NCBI RefSeq assembly: GCF_900113965.1 | Contig: NZ_FORI01000004.1 | Span: 124,001-188,000, forward strand | Source: Treponema bryantii | GTDB lineage: Bacteria > Spirochaetota > Spirochaetia > Treponematales > Treponemataceae | Reading direction: 5' to 3' | DNA length: 64,000 nucleotides | Program-made: the position numbers and the translations under genes | The notes under the pieces: generated by a model | Told to the model about the DNA's origin: nothing | Databases searched by the model: none | The model's input: only the letters and a program-made list of their open reading frames with translations | Part shown: piece by piece, positions 1 through 7,353 of the stretch | Position numbering within the stretch: the stretch's first letter is position 1 | Layout of the letters: every line of letters begins with the position of its first letter

Positions 1-2
1 TG

Positions 3-1019
3 AAACATGTAATATTTTTAAGTCTTTTCAAAAAATATAAAGAAGGAGACATAATCAAAATCAATCCGGCTGAAATCAAGAAGATTCCAGAATTACAAAA
101 TGTATTTAGAATTGATATGGATGTTAAAAATCGAATAAAAGATGACATGCGTATCAATGGATTTTCCAAAGCCCACCCTGTCCATATATTTAAATGGATC
201 ATTGATGAAAAAGAAGTTTTTGTGCTTTGCGACGGATACACTCGTTTCACAGCCGCCAAGGAATTGGAGCTGGATTTTATATATGCGCAGATACATAACT
301 TCAAGAGTATAGACGAAGCTGTACTCTACTCCATGAAGGAACAATTTAATAGGAGGAACTGTGTGGACTCTCAACTTTTAAAAACCTATGAACTTCTTCG
401 ACAACAAGAAATTGATGGGCATAAGCTAACTGCTGCAGAAATGAGCGAAAGACTTCAAAAGTCAAAACGCCATATCTTCAAACTTCAAGAAGTTTTTTCT
501 AAGTCTACTAAAGAACAACTCAATAAAATTCGCAATGGAGAAGCTTCGATAAACCAAGTCTACAACGAAATAAAAAAACAAGAAATTAAAGAAACAGAAA
601 AACATGATGAAGAACTTTTGAAAGCTGAAAAAAAACAAACTGAAATTGGTGCCGCAAACCTTATTGAGGATCCTACAGAAACAGAGTTAGAACAAACTGT
701 TCAGCCCGAAACAAATGAAGTAAATCTTCCCGAATGTCAATCTGAAATAACAAATCAAATTACAATAAAAGAAGATATTCAAACTAATCAACAGAAATTG
801 CCTGCAAATGCAGATGTGGCTAAGCGAAAAGATACAAGTTTTTCTAAACATCTTTCCGATAAACAGATTCTACTCATTGGTGCAAAGTATGCTCTTATAG
901 AAAAAGCAAAAGGAAAATCAGTTGCAGAGATTCTTGATACTAATGCTTTTCCAGATTCAGTAAAAGCAACTGATATTACTTTCGACGACACAGTAATTGA
1001 TATATTAGAAGCTATGTAA
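3..1019 (+). CDS. ParB-like nuclease-domain protein, 5' end outside window
   Basis: The reading frame is open from position 3, so the gene begins left of the window. The ATG at 117 is internal: the codons before it read IIKINPAEIKKIPELQNVF, which is the typical first strand and helix of the ParB/Spo0J N-terminal domain. The domain continues with a DGYTRFTAAKEL box (about 36 residues after the internal Met), the signature of the ParB CTP/nucleotide pocket. A helical segment that could be the HTH follows (ERLQKSKRHIFKLQEV), then a Glu/Gln-rich linker and a C-terminal helical module. Known ParB proteins bind centromere-like sites for plasmid or chromosome partition; others are transcription regulators. 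No ParA is visible, but it could lie upstream. The location in an A+T-rich island suggests a mobile-element maintenance gene. The family is fairly sure; the precise role is inference. Confidence 0.75.
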   Translation, partial: KHVIFLSLFKKYKEGDIIKINPAEIKKIPELQNVFRIDMDVKNRIKDDMRINGFSKAHPVHIFKWIIDEKEVFVLCDGYTRFTAAKELELDFIYAQIHNFKSIDEAVLYSMKEQFNRRNCVDSQLLKTYELLRQQEIDGHKLTAAEMSERLQKSKRHIFKLQEVFSKSTKEQLNKIRNGEASINQVYNEIKKQEIKETEKHDEELLKAEKKQTEIGAANLIEDPTETELEQTVQPETNEVNLPECQSEITNQITIKEDIQTNQQKLPANADVAKRKDTSFSKHLSDKQILLIGAKYALIEKAKGKSVAEILDTNAFPDSVKATDITFDDTVIDILEAM

Positions 1020-1026
1020 TTCATTA

Positions 1027-1065
1027 ACATATAAACGGTGAAATATTACTTCGCCGTTTATATGT
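1027..1065 (+). terminator. Hairpin after the ParB-like gene
   Basis: A 16-bp stem, ACATATAAACGGTGAA with TTCGCCGTTTATATGT, has one G-T wobble and a 7-nt loop (ATATTAC). It starts 7 bp after the stop codon. There is no clear T-run, so termination strength is uncertain. Confidence 0.65.
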
Positions 1066-1427
1066 TGAATTGAAAAACTTGTAATCAGCTTCCAAACTCT
1101 CTCCGTATAGTTTCAGAATATATCAAGTTTATAGGAGTTCAGGTTAGTAAAAAAGTACGAATCTGATAAAAGTGCAACCTTGCACTATGAGAAAAATCAA
1201 TAAATTTAGGAACTTGGCAAGTTTATATCTAAAAGTATATGAAAATTGAGTTTTTATGTACTAACAGCAAGATAAAGGTCGTATACATAGACTTTATAAG
1301 TCTAGCGTATATGCGAGACTTATGCCGTAGACAAACGGAGGGTATGTTTACAGTACAGGTCATAAGTTCAGCATTTATCCAATACTTATGGCGTATACAG
1401 ATTTTATAACTAATAGAGGTGTTTATT
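1066..1427. other. Gene-free stretch with dyads and a degenerate direct repeat
   Basis: No convincing ORF is present. It holds the first GTGCAA-CC-TTGCAC dyad (1171-1186), a palindrome TAGACTT-TAT-AAGTCTA (1288-1304), and two near-identical 15-mers, ACTTATGCCGTAGAC (1318-1332) and ACTTATGGCGTATAC (1384-1398), 66 bp apart. These could be protein-binding sites or remnants of an origin. No function can be assigned. Confidence 0.5.
1171..1186. repeat. Dyad repeat copy 1
   Basis: AGTGCAA-CC-TTGCACT, with 7-bp perfect arms. It is the first of four copies within about 1 kb, all between small genes next to the ParB-like gene. Candidate binding site (parS-like or operator). Confidence 0.7.
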
Positions 1428-1778
1428 ATGATCATGACTAAAAAGAAAAAAATAATAAAAAAGAATTTAATTTCCTTTATGGATTATTACTTAAAAAAAA
1501 ATAATGTCAAATTGAGTAAAAATGAAATTTTAATTCCAGTTGTTAATGCTTTTATTTATAGCATTAATTATTGTCTTGAGAGAGGTATTGAAATTGAAAT
1601 ACGTGGGTTTGGAAAATTCATCATTAAAGATATAAAAAAAGATAAATGTATTATAGGCGGTAAAGAATATCAAATTAAGAATAAGAAGAAAGTTATTTTT
1701 AATTGGAGCAAAAAAACCGGAATAATTAGCAAAAGACAACCAAACTCAACAGATAATTCAAATCCTAACACAAAATAA
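1428..1778 (+). CDS. HU/IHF-like DNA-binding protein of the island
   Basis: A 116-residue, very Lys-rich protein with the HU fold signature: N-terminal helices, then the arm motif RGFGKFIIKDI, matching the RGFGTFEAR of the chromosomal HU at 52.4 kb. HU family proteins bend DNA non-specifically or at structured sites. I start it at the ATG at 1428, 8 nt after AGAGGT; an upstream GTG at 1419 overlaps that ribosome-binding site, and another ATG follows at 1434. It is much more A/K-rich than the chromosomal HU and has a short S/N-rich tail, as plasmid-borne HU-like proteins often do. Its stop is followed within 3 bp by dyad copy 2, so the protein or the ParB-like protein could act at that site (inference). 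Confidence 0.75.
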   Translation: MIMTKKKKIIKKNLISFMDYYLKKNNVKLSKNEILIPVVNAFIYSINYCLERGIEIEIRGFGKFIIKDIKKDKCIIGGKEYQIKNKKKVIFNWSKKTGIISKRQPNSTDNSNPNTK

Positions 1779-1780
1779 AA

Positions 1781-1796
1781 AGTGCAAGGTTGCACA
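1781..1796. repeat. Dyad repeat copy 2
   Basis: The core GTGCAA-GG-TTGCAC is at 1782-1795, immediately after the HU-like stop codon. It is inverted relative to copy 3, so the two can also pair as one long stem (TGCAAGGTTGCACAA with TTGTGCAACCTTGCA) around a T-rich loop, possibly a terminator. Confidence 0.7.
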
Positions 1797-1831
1797 AAAT
1801 ATTTCAAGAAGTTTTTTCTTTTATTTTTCTT

Positions 1832-1845
1832 GTGCAACCTTGCAT
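1832..1845. repeat. Dyad repeat copy 3
   Basis: GTGCAA-CC-TTGCAT, one mismatch from the consensus. It ends 9 bp upstream of the -35 box of the next promoter, a position that suits an activator or repressor. Confidence 0.65.
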
Positions 1846-1854
1846 CTTAAAACA

Positions 1855-1883
1855 TTGACAATGTATTTTTCACAGTCTACTAT
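1855..1883 (+). promoter_or_regulatory. Promoter of the 77-residue gene
   Basis: TTGACA (1855-1860), 17-bp spacer, TACTAT (1878-1883). A near-palindrome TCTAC-TATT-GTAGA (about 1877-1890) covers the -10 region. Confidence 0.65.
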
Positions 1884-1919
1884 TGTAGATAGAAAAAGAT
1901 TCTTTATAGGAGCTATAAA

Positions 1920-2153
1920 ATGACAAATGAAAATCCTTTGAAAAAAGTTTTACAAACAAGAGAAGATGTAAAATACTGTGTAAAGCATAAGGATGAATAC
2001 TTAAATGAACCTGCTCTTCAGGATTTAGTTTTTGTAAAGATTCTTCAAATTGCAGCTAAGTATAATTTAAGTGATGAAGATACTGAAGCAATTATATTAA
2101 ATGCATTATTTATGGCAAATAATATGAGCTTACAAAATGAGTTAAACAAATAA
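1920..2153 (+). CDS. Small protein of unknown function (77 aa)
   Basis: I do not recognise this gene. The protein is 77 residues, acidic to neutral and predicted all-helical by eye. It starts with MTNENPLKKVLQTRED and contains the stretch KYNLSDEDTEAIILNALFMANN. It has no Cys and no membrane segment. The start is well supported: TAGGAG lies 8 nt before the ATG, and a TTGACA-17-TACTAT promoter is upstream. A hairpin starts at the stop codon, so this is a monocistronic unit. It is flanked by dyad copies 3 and 4. Its size and setting fit an element-borne regulator or copy-control protein, but nothing in the sequence proves this. Confidence 0.65.
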   Translation: MTNENPLKKVLQTREDVKYCVKHKDEYLNEPALQDLVFVKILQIAAKYNLSDEDTEAIILNALFMANNMSLQNELNK

Positions 2154-2175
2154 AATGTTTGTTCGACAAACATTT
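2153..2175 (+). terminator. Hairpin closing the 77-aa gene
   Basis: AAATGTTTGT-TCG-ACAAACATTT: a 10-bp perfect stem with a 3-nt loop, overlapping the end of the stop codon. The following T-run is short. Confidence 0.6.
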
Positions 2176-2537
2176 CTTGCAAATATGCTTGGTTATTTAT
2201 ATGAGTGCAACCTTGCACTTTTGGCTATAACACTCTTTTCTGTTTCTTATGCCAATGGTGCTTGGCAGAACGTAGCCTTTTGACGTTTGTCTTACAGTTT
2301 CCTCGCTGTATGTTAATTTACAATAAATCATCCAAAAAAACTATTGCAAAAAAACAGCTGTATGGTATTGGAATAAATTCACCGTCTCTTGCCACAGTCA
2401 GGGTGCAGTCTTTACCCTGTAATCTCATGCTTACAGTGTAAGACTGAACACTATTAACCATGTGTTTGAATGTGTGAAGATATGATTAATAACCGATAGG
2501 ATTTTTTCTAACTTTATGATACATTATAAAAATCTTA
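2176..2537. other. Gene-poor stretch before tRNA-Ala
   Basis: It contains dyad copy 4 (2204-2219) and a GCCAA-TGGTGC-TTGGC hairpin near 2252. On the minus strand, 2318-2461 can be read as a 47-residue ORF (from MVNSVQSYTVS to FLDDLL) with protein-like composition but no ribosome-binding site. It may be a relic. The plus-strand ORF through 2205-2441 looks spurious. Nothing else is evident. Confidence 0.4.
2204..2219. repeat. Dyad repeat copy 4
   Basis: AGTGCAA-CC-TTGCACT, identical to copy 1 over 16 bp and about 1.03 kb away from it. Confidence 0.7.
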
Positions 2538-2610
2538 GGGGCTGTAGCTCACCTGGTAGAGCGCTACAATGGCATTGTATAGGTAGTCGTTTCAAGTCCG
2601 ATCAGCTCCA
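2538..2610 (+). tRNA. tRNA-Ala (GGC), degenerate
   Basis: The acceptor GGGGCTG pairs with CAGCTCC (one G-T pair), the D arm is GCTC/GAGC, and the anticodon loop ATGGCAT gives GGC. The anticodon stem CTACA/TGTAT has a C-T mismatch at its base, and the T stem GTCGT/CCGAT has a T-C mismatch. The T loop is TTCAAGT. CCA is not encoded, and a T-rich run follows. The defects suggest a decayed duplicate or an element-borne tRNA rather than the main cellular tRNA-Ala. The last 19 bases overlap the KAP NTPase gene on the other strand. Confidence 0.75.
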
Positions 2611-4703
2611 CTTTTTATTTTTTTTGTATAATATGTAATTCTTTTTAAATTTGTAATTTTTACATATTGTTGTAATGTTAGTTTTAATGAATCTCCAAAA
2701 AGAGATTCCAAATTATTGTATTTTTCATATTTCAGAAATGAAAGTACAGTTTTATCATAATATTTCATAAACAGTAAGTTTCCGTTACAAATTCTCTTCC
2801 AAAAATCTTCTGATTTTAAAATTGGTATATTATTTAAATTAATTTGTATATTTGTGTCATATTTTTGGAAAATTTCAAAAATTAGAAAAACACAATGATC
2901 TTTATAAACATTTAAATATTGTTCTAATTCTTTATATAAATTATGTTTTAATAGTAAAGCAACAAAAACATTTGCAGAAGAATATGATAAGCTTTTTTTA
3001 CTTTCAATAATATTTGAAATAAATAATTGTGACATTTGAATACACATATTATCAGATATACATTTTTTTATAATTTCATTATTACCTGTTGTAAGCAAAT
3101 ATATAAAAGTTTCATGAATTTTTACAATATTTGATCCAATTAATATATGTAGTATTAGTGTTTCAAAGGTTTCTCTATCTAAACTATCTAGAATTGGTTT
3201 TATAAGAAATTTATACCAATCTTTGTATTCTGGTTTATCATTAAAAAATATTAAAATTCCAAGCAAAATATTTTTCAATGGGTCTAAGTTATAATCTAAA
3301 TATTTCCAACAGAATAATAAGTATTCAATTTTTCTAGATATTATATTATTGTCTTTTTTATAATATTTATTTAAGTAATTTAATATTTTATTTTCATTGT
3401 CAGCTGTAACAAATTCTATTATTTTTTGTGTATTTTCCAGCTGATAATCTATTTTTCCAAAGTAAAAATCAAACCAATCTTCAGTCCTTATTAAATTTCT
3501 CATAAAGGCATCTAAATCAACATAAGTGTTATCAACACCACAATTTAAATCAAAATCCGGGAATAAACAGCTTAATACATCTTTTGCATAATTAGTTCCA
3601 CAAGTGATATTTTTTAATTTACTATCAAAATATTCTTTATTTTTCTGCTTATTATCATCTGATATTCCAGAATCAAAGCTAGTTAATATTTTTTTGTTTT
3701 CTTTTATAAAAATATAAAAATCAGGATAAAATAATTGAAAAAAAAGAATAACTAAGTAGTCAACAAAATTTACATAATACTCATTTCGTTTATAACTTGT
3801 TTTATATTGATTAATTAATAAAATAAGTTTTCTTGGTGTATTAATTTTATTCCTAAAACATTTTTTGTATACTAAATCAAAATAGTATTTTTCATATTCA
3901 AATTTTTCATTTCCAATGAAATCTCTAATTTCATTATAAATTATTTTTTCAAAATCATAATTATTTATTATTGGAATAGGTCGTTCCAGTTGAATAAATT
4001 TTTCTAAATAATTATAAGCTTTATTTGTGTCTTGATATTTATAGTGAGAATTTATTGCACTTATAACGTGATTTTTATCCATTGAGATTAAATAGATTAT
4101 TTTTGGAAAATCTGCTATTTCTTTAATTAATTTTAATACTATACATATTTCTTCGTCTGTTAATCTATCTAAATCATCAATACAGATTACAATTTTTTTA
4201 CCTTTATAATTATTTTCTAAATAATTAATTATTTCATTTTTTATATCAAAAATTGATTTTTTATTAAAAAAATTTGAACATAGTTTTTGAAAAAAATCAA
4301 TTATAAAATTTTTTTTTGAAATATATTTTATACCTTCTATTATTAAAGAATAATATTCTTCTATCATTCTTCTTATCTTAAGATTTTTATCTTCTTTGTA
4401 TAAACAATTTTGTAAAGTTATAAAATATGATTTTAGTAAAGTCTGTTTATCAATAATATTCCAAGGGGAAAAATCTATTATAGAAAAATCTGATTCATTA
4501 CCCTTTTTTACACATTTTTCTTTTAGAAAATTTATTATTGTAGACTTTCCAGATCCCCAGTCTCCGTTTAAAGAAACTACAAAACCTCTGTCTGGATGAA
4601 TATTATTTAATAAATCATAAAGGGATTCTACAAAATTTGAAAAATTAAATAGATCATCTTCGATATAGTTTCTTGGTGTATTTTGAATTAATTGTTCTGC
4701 CAT
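2592..4703 (-). CDS. KAP-family P-loop NTPase (703 aa)
   Basis: Walker A GDWGSGKS is at residues 47-54 and Walker B IVICIDDLDRL at 171-181. The downstream pattern (KIIYLISMDKNHVI, then FIQLERPIPI) is typical of the KAP NTPase family, which is membrane-associated and often found in phage-defence loci. The protein has no obvious membrane helix of its own; the neighbour at 4725 supplies one. The C-terminal 450 residues are helical, A+T-rich and unrecognised. The start ATG is preceded by GGAAAG. It is the last gene of the long minus-strand operon, 21 bp after its neighbour. The final residues, SGADRT, are encoded antisense to the tRNA-Ala 3' end, so the gene's end may have been set by a DNA junction. 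NTPase assignment is sure; a defence role is inference. Confidence 0.8.
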   Translation of the reverse strand: MAEQLIQNTPRNYIEDDLFNFSNFVESLYDLLNNIHPDRGFVVSLNGDWGSGKSTIINFLKEKCVKKGNESDFSIIDFSPWNIIDKQTLLKSYFITLQNCLYKEDKNLKIRRMIEEYYSLIIEGIKYISKKNFIIDFFQKLCSNFFNKKSIFDIKNEIINYLENNYKGKKIVICIDDLDRLTDEEICIVLKLIKEIADFPKIIYLISMDKNHVISAINSHYKYQDTNKAYNYLEKFIQLERPIPIINNYDFEKIIYNEIRDFIGNEKFEYEKYYFDLVYKKCFRNKINTPRKLILLINQYKTSYKRNEYYVNFVDYLVILFFQLFYPDFYIFIKENKKILTSFDSGISDDNKQKNKEYFDSKLKNITCGTNYAKDVLSCLFPDFDLNCGVDNTYVDLDAFMRNLIRTEDWFDFYFGKIDYQLENTQKIIEFVTADNENKILNYLNKYYKKDNNIISRKIEYLLFCWKYLDYNLDPLKNILLGILIFFNDKPEYKDWYKFLIKPILDSLDRETFETLILHILIGSNIVKIHETFIYLLTTGNNEIIKKCISDNMCIQMSQLFISNIIESKKSLSYSSANVFVALLLKHNLYKELEQYLNVYKDHCVFLIFEIFQKYDTNIQINLNNIPILKSEDFWKRICNGNLLFMKYYDKTVLSFLKYEKYNNLESLFGDSLKLTLQQYVKITNLKRITYYTKKIKSGADRT

Positions 4704-4724
4704 TTTTTACTTTCCATATTATAA

Positions 4725-5174
4725 TTATTCAGAAAGATCTGAACTTTCTTTGCCTGTAGTTTCTTTTTTTTCCTTAAACACAGAATACATTTCTTCAATT
4801 TTTGTATTTAGTTCTTTAATTTCAGATTCAGTTAAAATGTTTTCTTCTATCTTTTTATTTATAATTTGAATTTGCATTGATTTATTAAAAATGTAAAATA
4901 ATACATCAGCAAATATAGCAATAATAAATAAAAAAAATATACAAATTATAACTTTAGAAACAGTAATTCTTTTTCTATCGTCTTTTTTTATTGTTTCTTT
5001 TGTTATATTTATTATATCTTTTGTGCTAACTTTATCATCTAATAATTTATCAATTTTTTTTTCAAGATTAGTAAGATGTTCATCTAATTGTTTATAATTT
5101 ATATTTTCCTCAATTGATAAATAGTTGTTATCTTGTTCATTTGTTACATTAAGTTTTTTTTCTTCTTTTTTCAT
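4725..5174 (-). CDS. Small coiled-coil membrane protein (149 aa)
   Basis: I do not recognise a family. Residues 1-70 are charged and look like a coiled coil (KQLDEHLTNLEKKIDKLLDD). A single membrane helix lies at about 77-100 (VIICIFFLFIIAIFADVLFYIF), followed by a second Glu/Lys-rich coil. It lies 14 bp after the PD-(D/E)XK gene and 21 bp before the KAP NTPase, so it is almost certainly co-transcribed with both. A one-TM coiled-coil partner encoded next to a KAP NTPase could anchor or gate the NTPase at the membrane (inference). The base composition is very A+T-rich, as in its neighbours. Confidence 0.65.
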   Translation of the reverse strand: MKKEEKKLNVTNEQDNNYLSIEENINYKQLDEHLTNLEKKIDKLLDDKVSTKDIINITKETIKKDDRKRITVSKVIICIFFLFIIAIFADVLFYIFNKSMQIQIINKKIEENILTESEIKELNTKIEEMYSVFKEKKETTGKESSDLSE

Positions 5175-5188
5175 ATTTACCTCTTTAT

Positions 5189-6361
5189 TTAATTCATATT
5201 ATTTATTTTTATTATTAAATCATTTTCAAATTTTAAAATTTCATTCAATAATTTATCTAACTGAGTTTTTATAGCGTCTTCGTCAATCTCTTCAATATCT
5301 TTTATACGACCTGTTGAGAAATGTGTTCGCCATTGCCAGTTTTCTTTTTGCATTTTTGAAGGACTAATTTTATTTATTTTTTCAAATAATTCTTTTTGTT
5401 CAGGAGTTGCATTATCTGAATTTAAAACAAACTTCATAGAAATTTCTTTTCCTTCACTATTTTGTATTTCATAAAAATAATGATTTTTTGACTTCCAGCC
5501 ACTATTAGGTTTTTCAGATTCTGGAATCAATTTATCCATTTTCTCTGTTCTAAAACGAGATATAGATTTAGTTGTAAAATCTCTACAGAAAATTATTTTA
5601 TTTTCAGCTTCTTTTTCTGCAGCCCATTTTGTTATTATTTCAAATAAACCAGAGGCTTTGTCAGGTCTATTTTCATATATTAAGTCTAAAGCTTTCTGAT
5701 GCTTAAAATAAATATCTCTACATATTTTTGCTAATTCTTCGTCTTTCAAAATATCCCTCTTTATGATTTCAATGTAATTTTCAACAAGTATCTTAATATC
5801 AGAAGATACTTCCAACTGATTTTTATTTTTTTCAATAATATCAAGTACATCCTGGTATGACATTGGTATCCAATATTCTGGTTCACTAGATTCAATTCCA
5901 TTTGGAGAAAGAAAAATATAGTACTGTTTATAACTTGGATAATGCTCTTCAATTATTTTTCTATATCTATTTAATTGATCATCGTGTTCTCCTGAATCAA
6001 TTTTATTTTCAATACATAAAATAAATTTTGATTCATCTGAAATAGCAAGCATATCTATATTATGCCATTCTCTTTGAATAATAAAATCATGATAATCCAT
6101 TAAAAGGGTCGAGAAAATATCTTCATCATCAGAATTATTCTTTATTACAAACTGTACAAAACCTTTTAATATTTTATCTCCGAATCCATGATTTTCATCA
6201 GGATTAAGAAACCAAGCTAACATATTACTATGACGTATTTCAGTTCTTGAAATTTTCAAAACATCAAAAAGATTAAACTTTTCGGACCATTTCGAAAGAG
6301 CTTCTAAACAATCTATATCAAGGAGAAATTCTTTTATTGCTGTTTCATTATCTTTATTCAT
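5189..6361 (-). CDS. PD-(D/E)XK nuclease superfamily protein (390 aa)
   Basis: The nuclease core is readable: D103 in NIDMLAI, then E117 and K119 in FILCIENKID, followed by GEHDDQLNRY, as in the PDDEXK_4 type of bacterial nuclease-like proteins. The N-terminal motif RHSNMLAWFLNP is also typical of that group. Many members sit in defence islands; a DNA- or RNA-cleaving role is likely but the target is unknown. The C-terminal half has a charged region with a W-rich motif (SGWKSKNHYFYEI) that may form a second domain. It is in the minus-strand operon, 13 bp after the AbiC-like gene and 14 bp before the coiled-coil membrane protein. Catalytic residues appear intact. Confidence 0.75.
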   Translation of the reverse strand: MNKDNETAIKEFLLDIDCLEALSKWSEKFNLFDVLKISRTEIRHSNMLAWFLNPDENHGFGDKILKGFVQFVIKNNSDDEDIFSTLLMDYHDFIIQREWHNIDMLAISDESKFILCIENKIDSGEHDDQLNRYRKIIEEHYPSYKQYYIFLSPNGIESSEPEYWIPMSYQDVLDIIEKNKNQLEVSSDIKILVENYIEIIKRDILKDEELAKICRDIYFKHQKALDLIYENRPDKASGLFEIITKWAAEKEAENKIIFCRDFTTKSISRFRTEKMDKLIPESEKPNSGWKSKNHYFYEIQNSEGKEISMKFVLNSDNATPEQKELFEKINKISPSKMQKENWQWRTHFSTGRIKDIEEIDEDAIKTQLDKLLNEILKFENDLIIKINNMN

Positions 6362-6374
6362 CTCATCTCCATAA

Positions 6375-7337
6375 TTATTTTAATTTATATATATAATTAA
6401 TTAATAATCCATTATCTCTAACTTCGTCTGTTAATAATTCTTCTCTTAAAATTTTTGTATTAATAATTTTCTTAAAAATAGTATTGTCAGGGTAAGAACT
6501 AATATCATATGCGATAAATATTTTTTGTTCTAATGTTAATTGTGAAAAATAAACTGTTAAACCTTCTGGATAATTAATTAAATGTTTTATTGTATATCTA
6601 CTTGTATTCAAGAAACTATAAAACGAATAAGGAAATGTTATTTTTGAATCTTTCTTTATTGTTAGTAGTTCATTAATTAATTTAGGATTATATGGAAGAT
6701 TACATCTCTGAATAATATCAAAGTTATTACTAATTGAAGATGTGTCTATTAATGTTTTTTCTTTATCTCCTTCATCGTTTATTATATCAAATGTTTTTAA
6801 TACAGCATTTTTTATACTTTGCATTTTCCAATTATCTGATAATTCATTATCAAAGGTATTAGCGTCTATTGATTTATCTGTTTTTCTCGAAATTTGATAA
6901 CCAAAACAAATATATTCTTGAATATCTTTTTCACAATTAGCTAATTTTTGATTTGTTAAATAATTAAACACTGTGTAATTTAAATAACAATCAACAATAT
7001 TTTTATTATAATTCATAAATACTTCATCAACCGGTGATTCTGTATAACCGCCACTGACAAAATGCTTTGTAATCATGTCATTTTGCCTAAATAAGAATTC
7101 AATAAATTGATTTGTTTTCTTTTCATAAGAATCACTTTTTCTATCTAATAAAAGAATAAATAAGGTAATAGCACTTATTCCAGTACCTAAGGAAGCACCC
7201 CATACATAAGAAAAGGTATTCCATGTTTCCTTGTCACTTGAAAGAGTATTTCCATGAAATGGAATAAAATACAAAACAGCTGGTAATAAAATAATACCAA
7301 TTAATATGCAAAATAAAATCTTTAATATACGTTTCAT
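6375..7337 (-). CDS. AbiC-like abortive-infection membrane protein
   Basis: A 320-residue protein with two N-terminal membrane helices (ILKILFCILIGIILLPAVLYFI and SLGTGISAITLFILLLD), then a helical soluble domain. This layout, with the following NQFIEFLFRQNDMI segment, resembles the putative phage abortive-infection (putAbiC) family. I start it at the ATG at 7337, 16 bp after the hsdR stop and behind an AAAGGT; an in-frame TTG at 7376 would overlap hsdR. Family assignment is moderate because no catalytic motif defines it. Located directly downstream of hsdR, it may act as a back-up to restriction. Confidence 0.55.
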   Translation of the reverse strand: MKRILKILFCILIGIILLPAVLYFIPFHGNTLSSDKETWNTFSYVWGASLGTGISAITLFILLLDRKSDSYEKKTNQFIEFLFRQNDMITKHFVSGGYTESPVDEVFMNYNKNIVDCYLNYTVFNYLTNQKLANCEKDIQEYICFGYQISRKTDKSIDANTFDNELSDNWKMQSIKNAVLKTFDIINDEGDKEKTLIDTSSISNNFDIIQRCNLPYNPKLINELLTIKKDSKITFPYSFYSFLNTSRYTIKHLINYPEGLTVYFSQLTLEQKIFIAYDISSYPDNTIFKKIINTKILREELLTDEVRDNGLLINYIYKLK

Positions 7338-7353
7338 TTTTTTATACCTTTTT

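Noticed and set aside
1846-1854. Copies 2 and 3 of the dyad as a simple terminator only
   Set aside because: The paired arms could form a terminator, but copies 1 and 4 stand alone, so a binding-site role explains all four better. Not fully excluded.
2205-2441. 78-codon plus-strand ORF near the dyads
   Set aside because: No ribosome-binding site, unusual composition, and it begins inside a dyad repeat; no domain seen.
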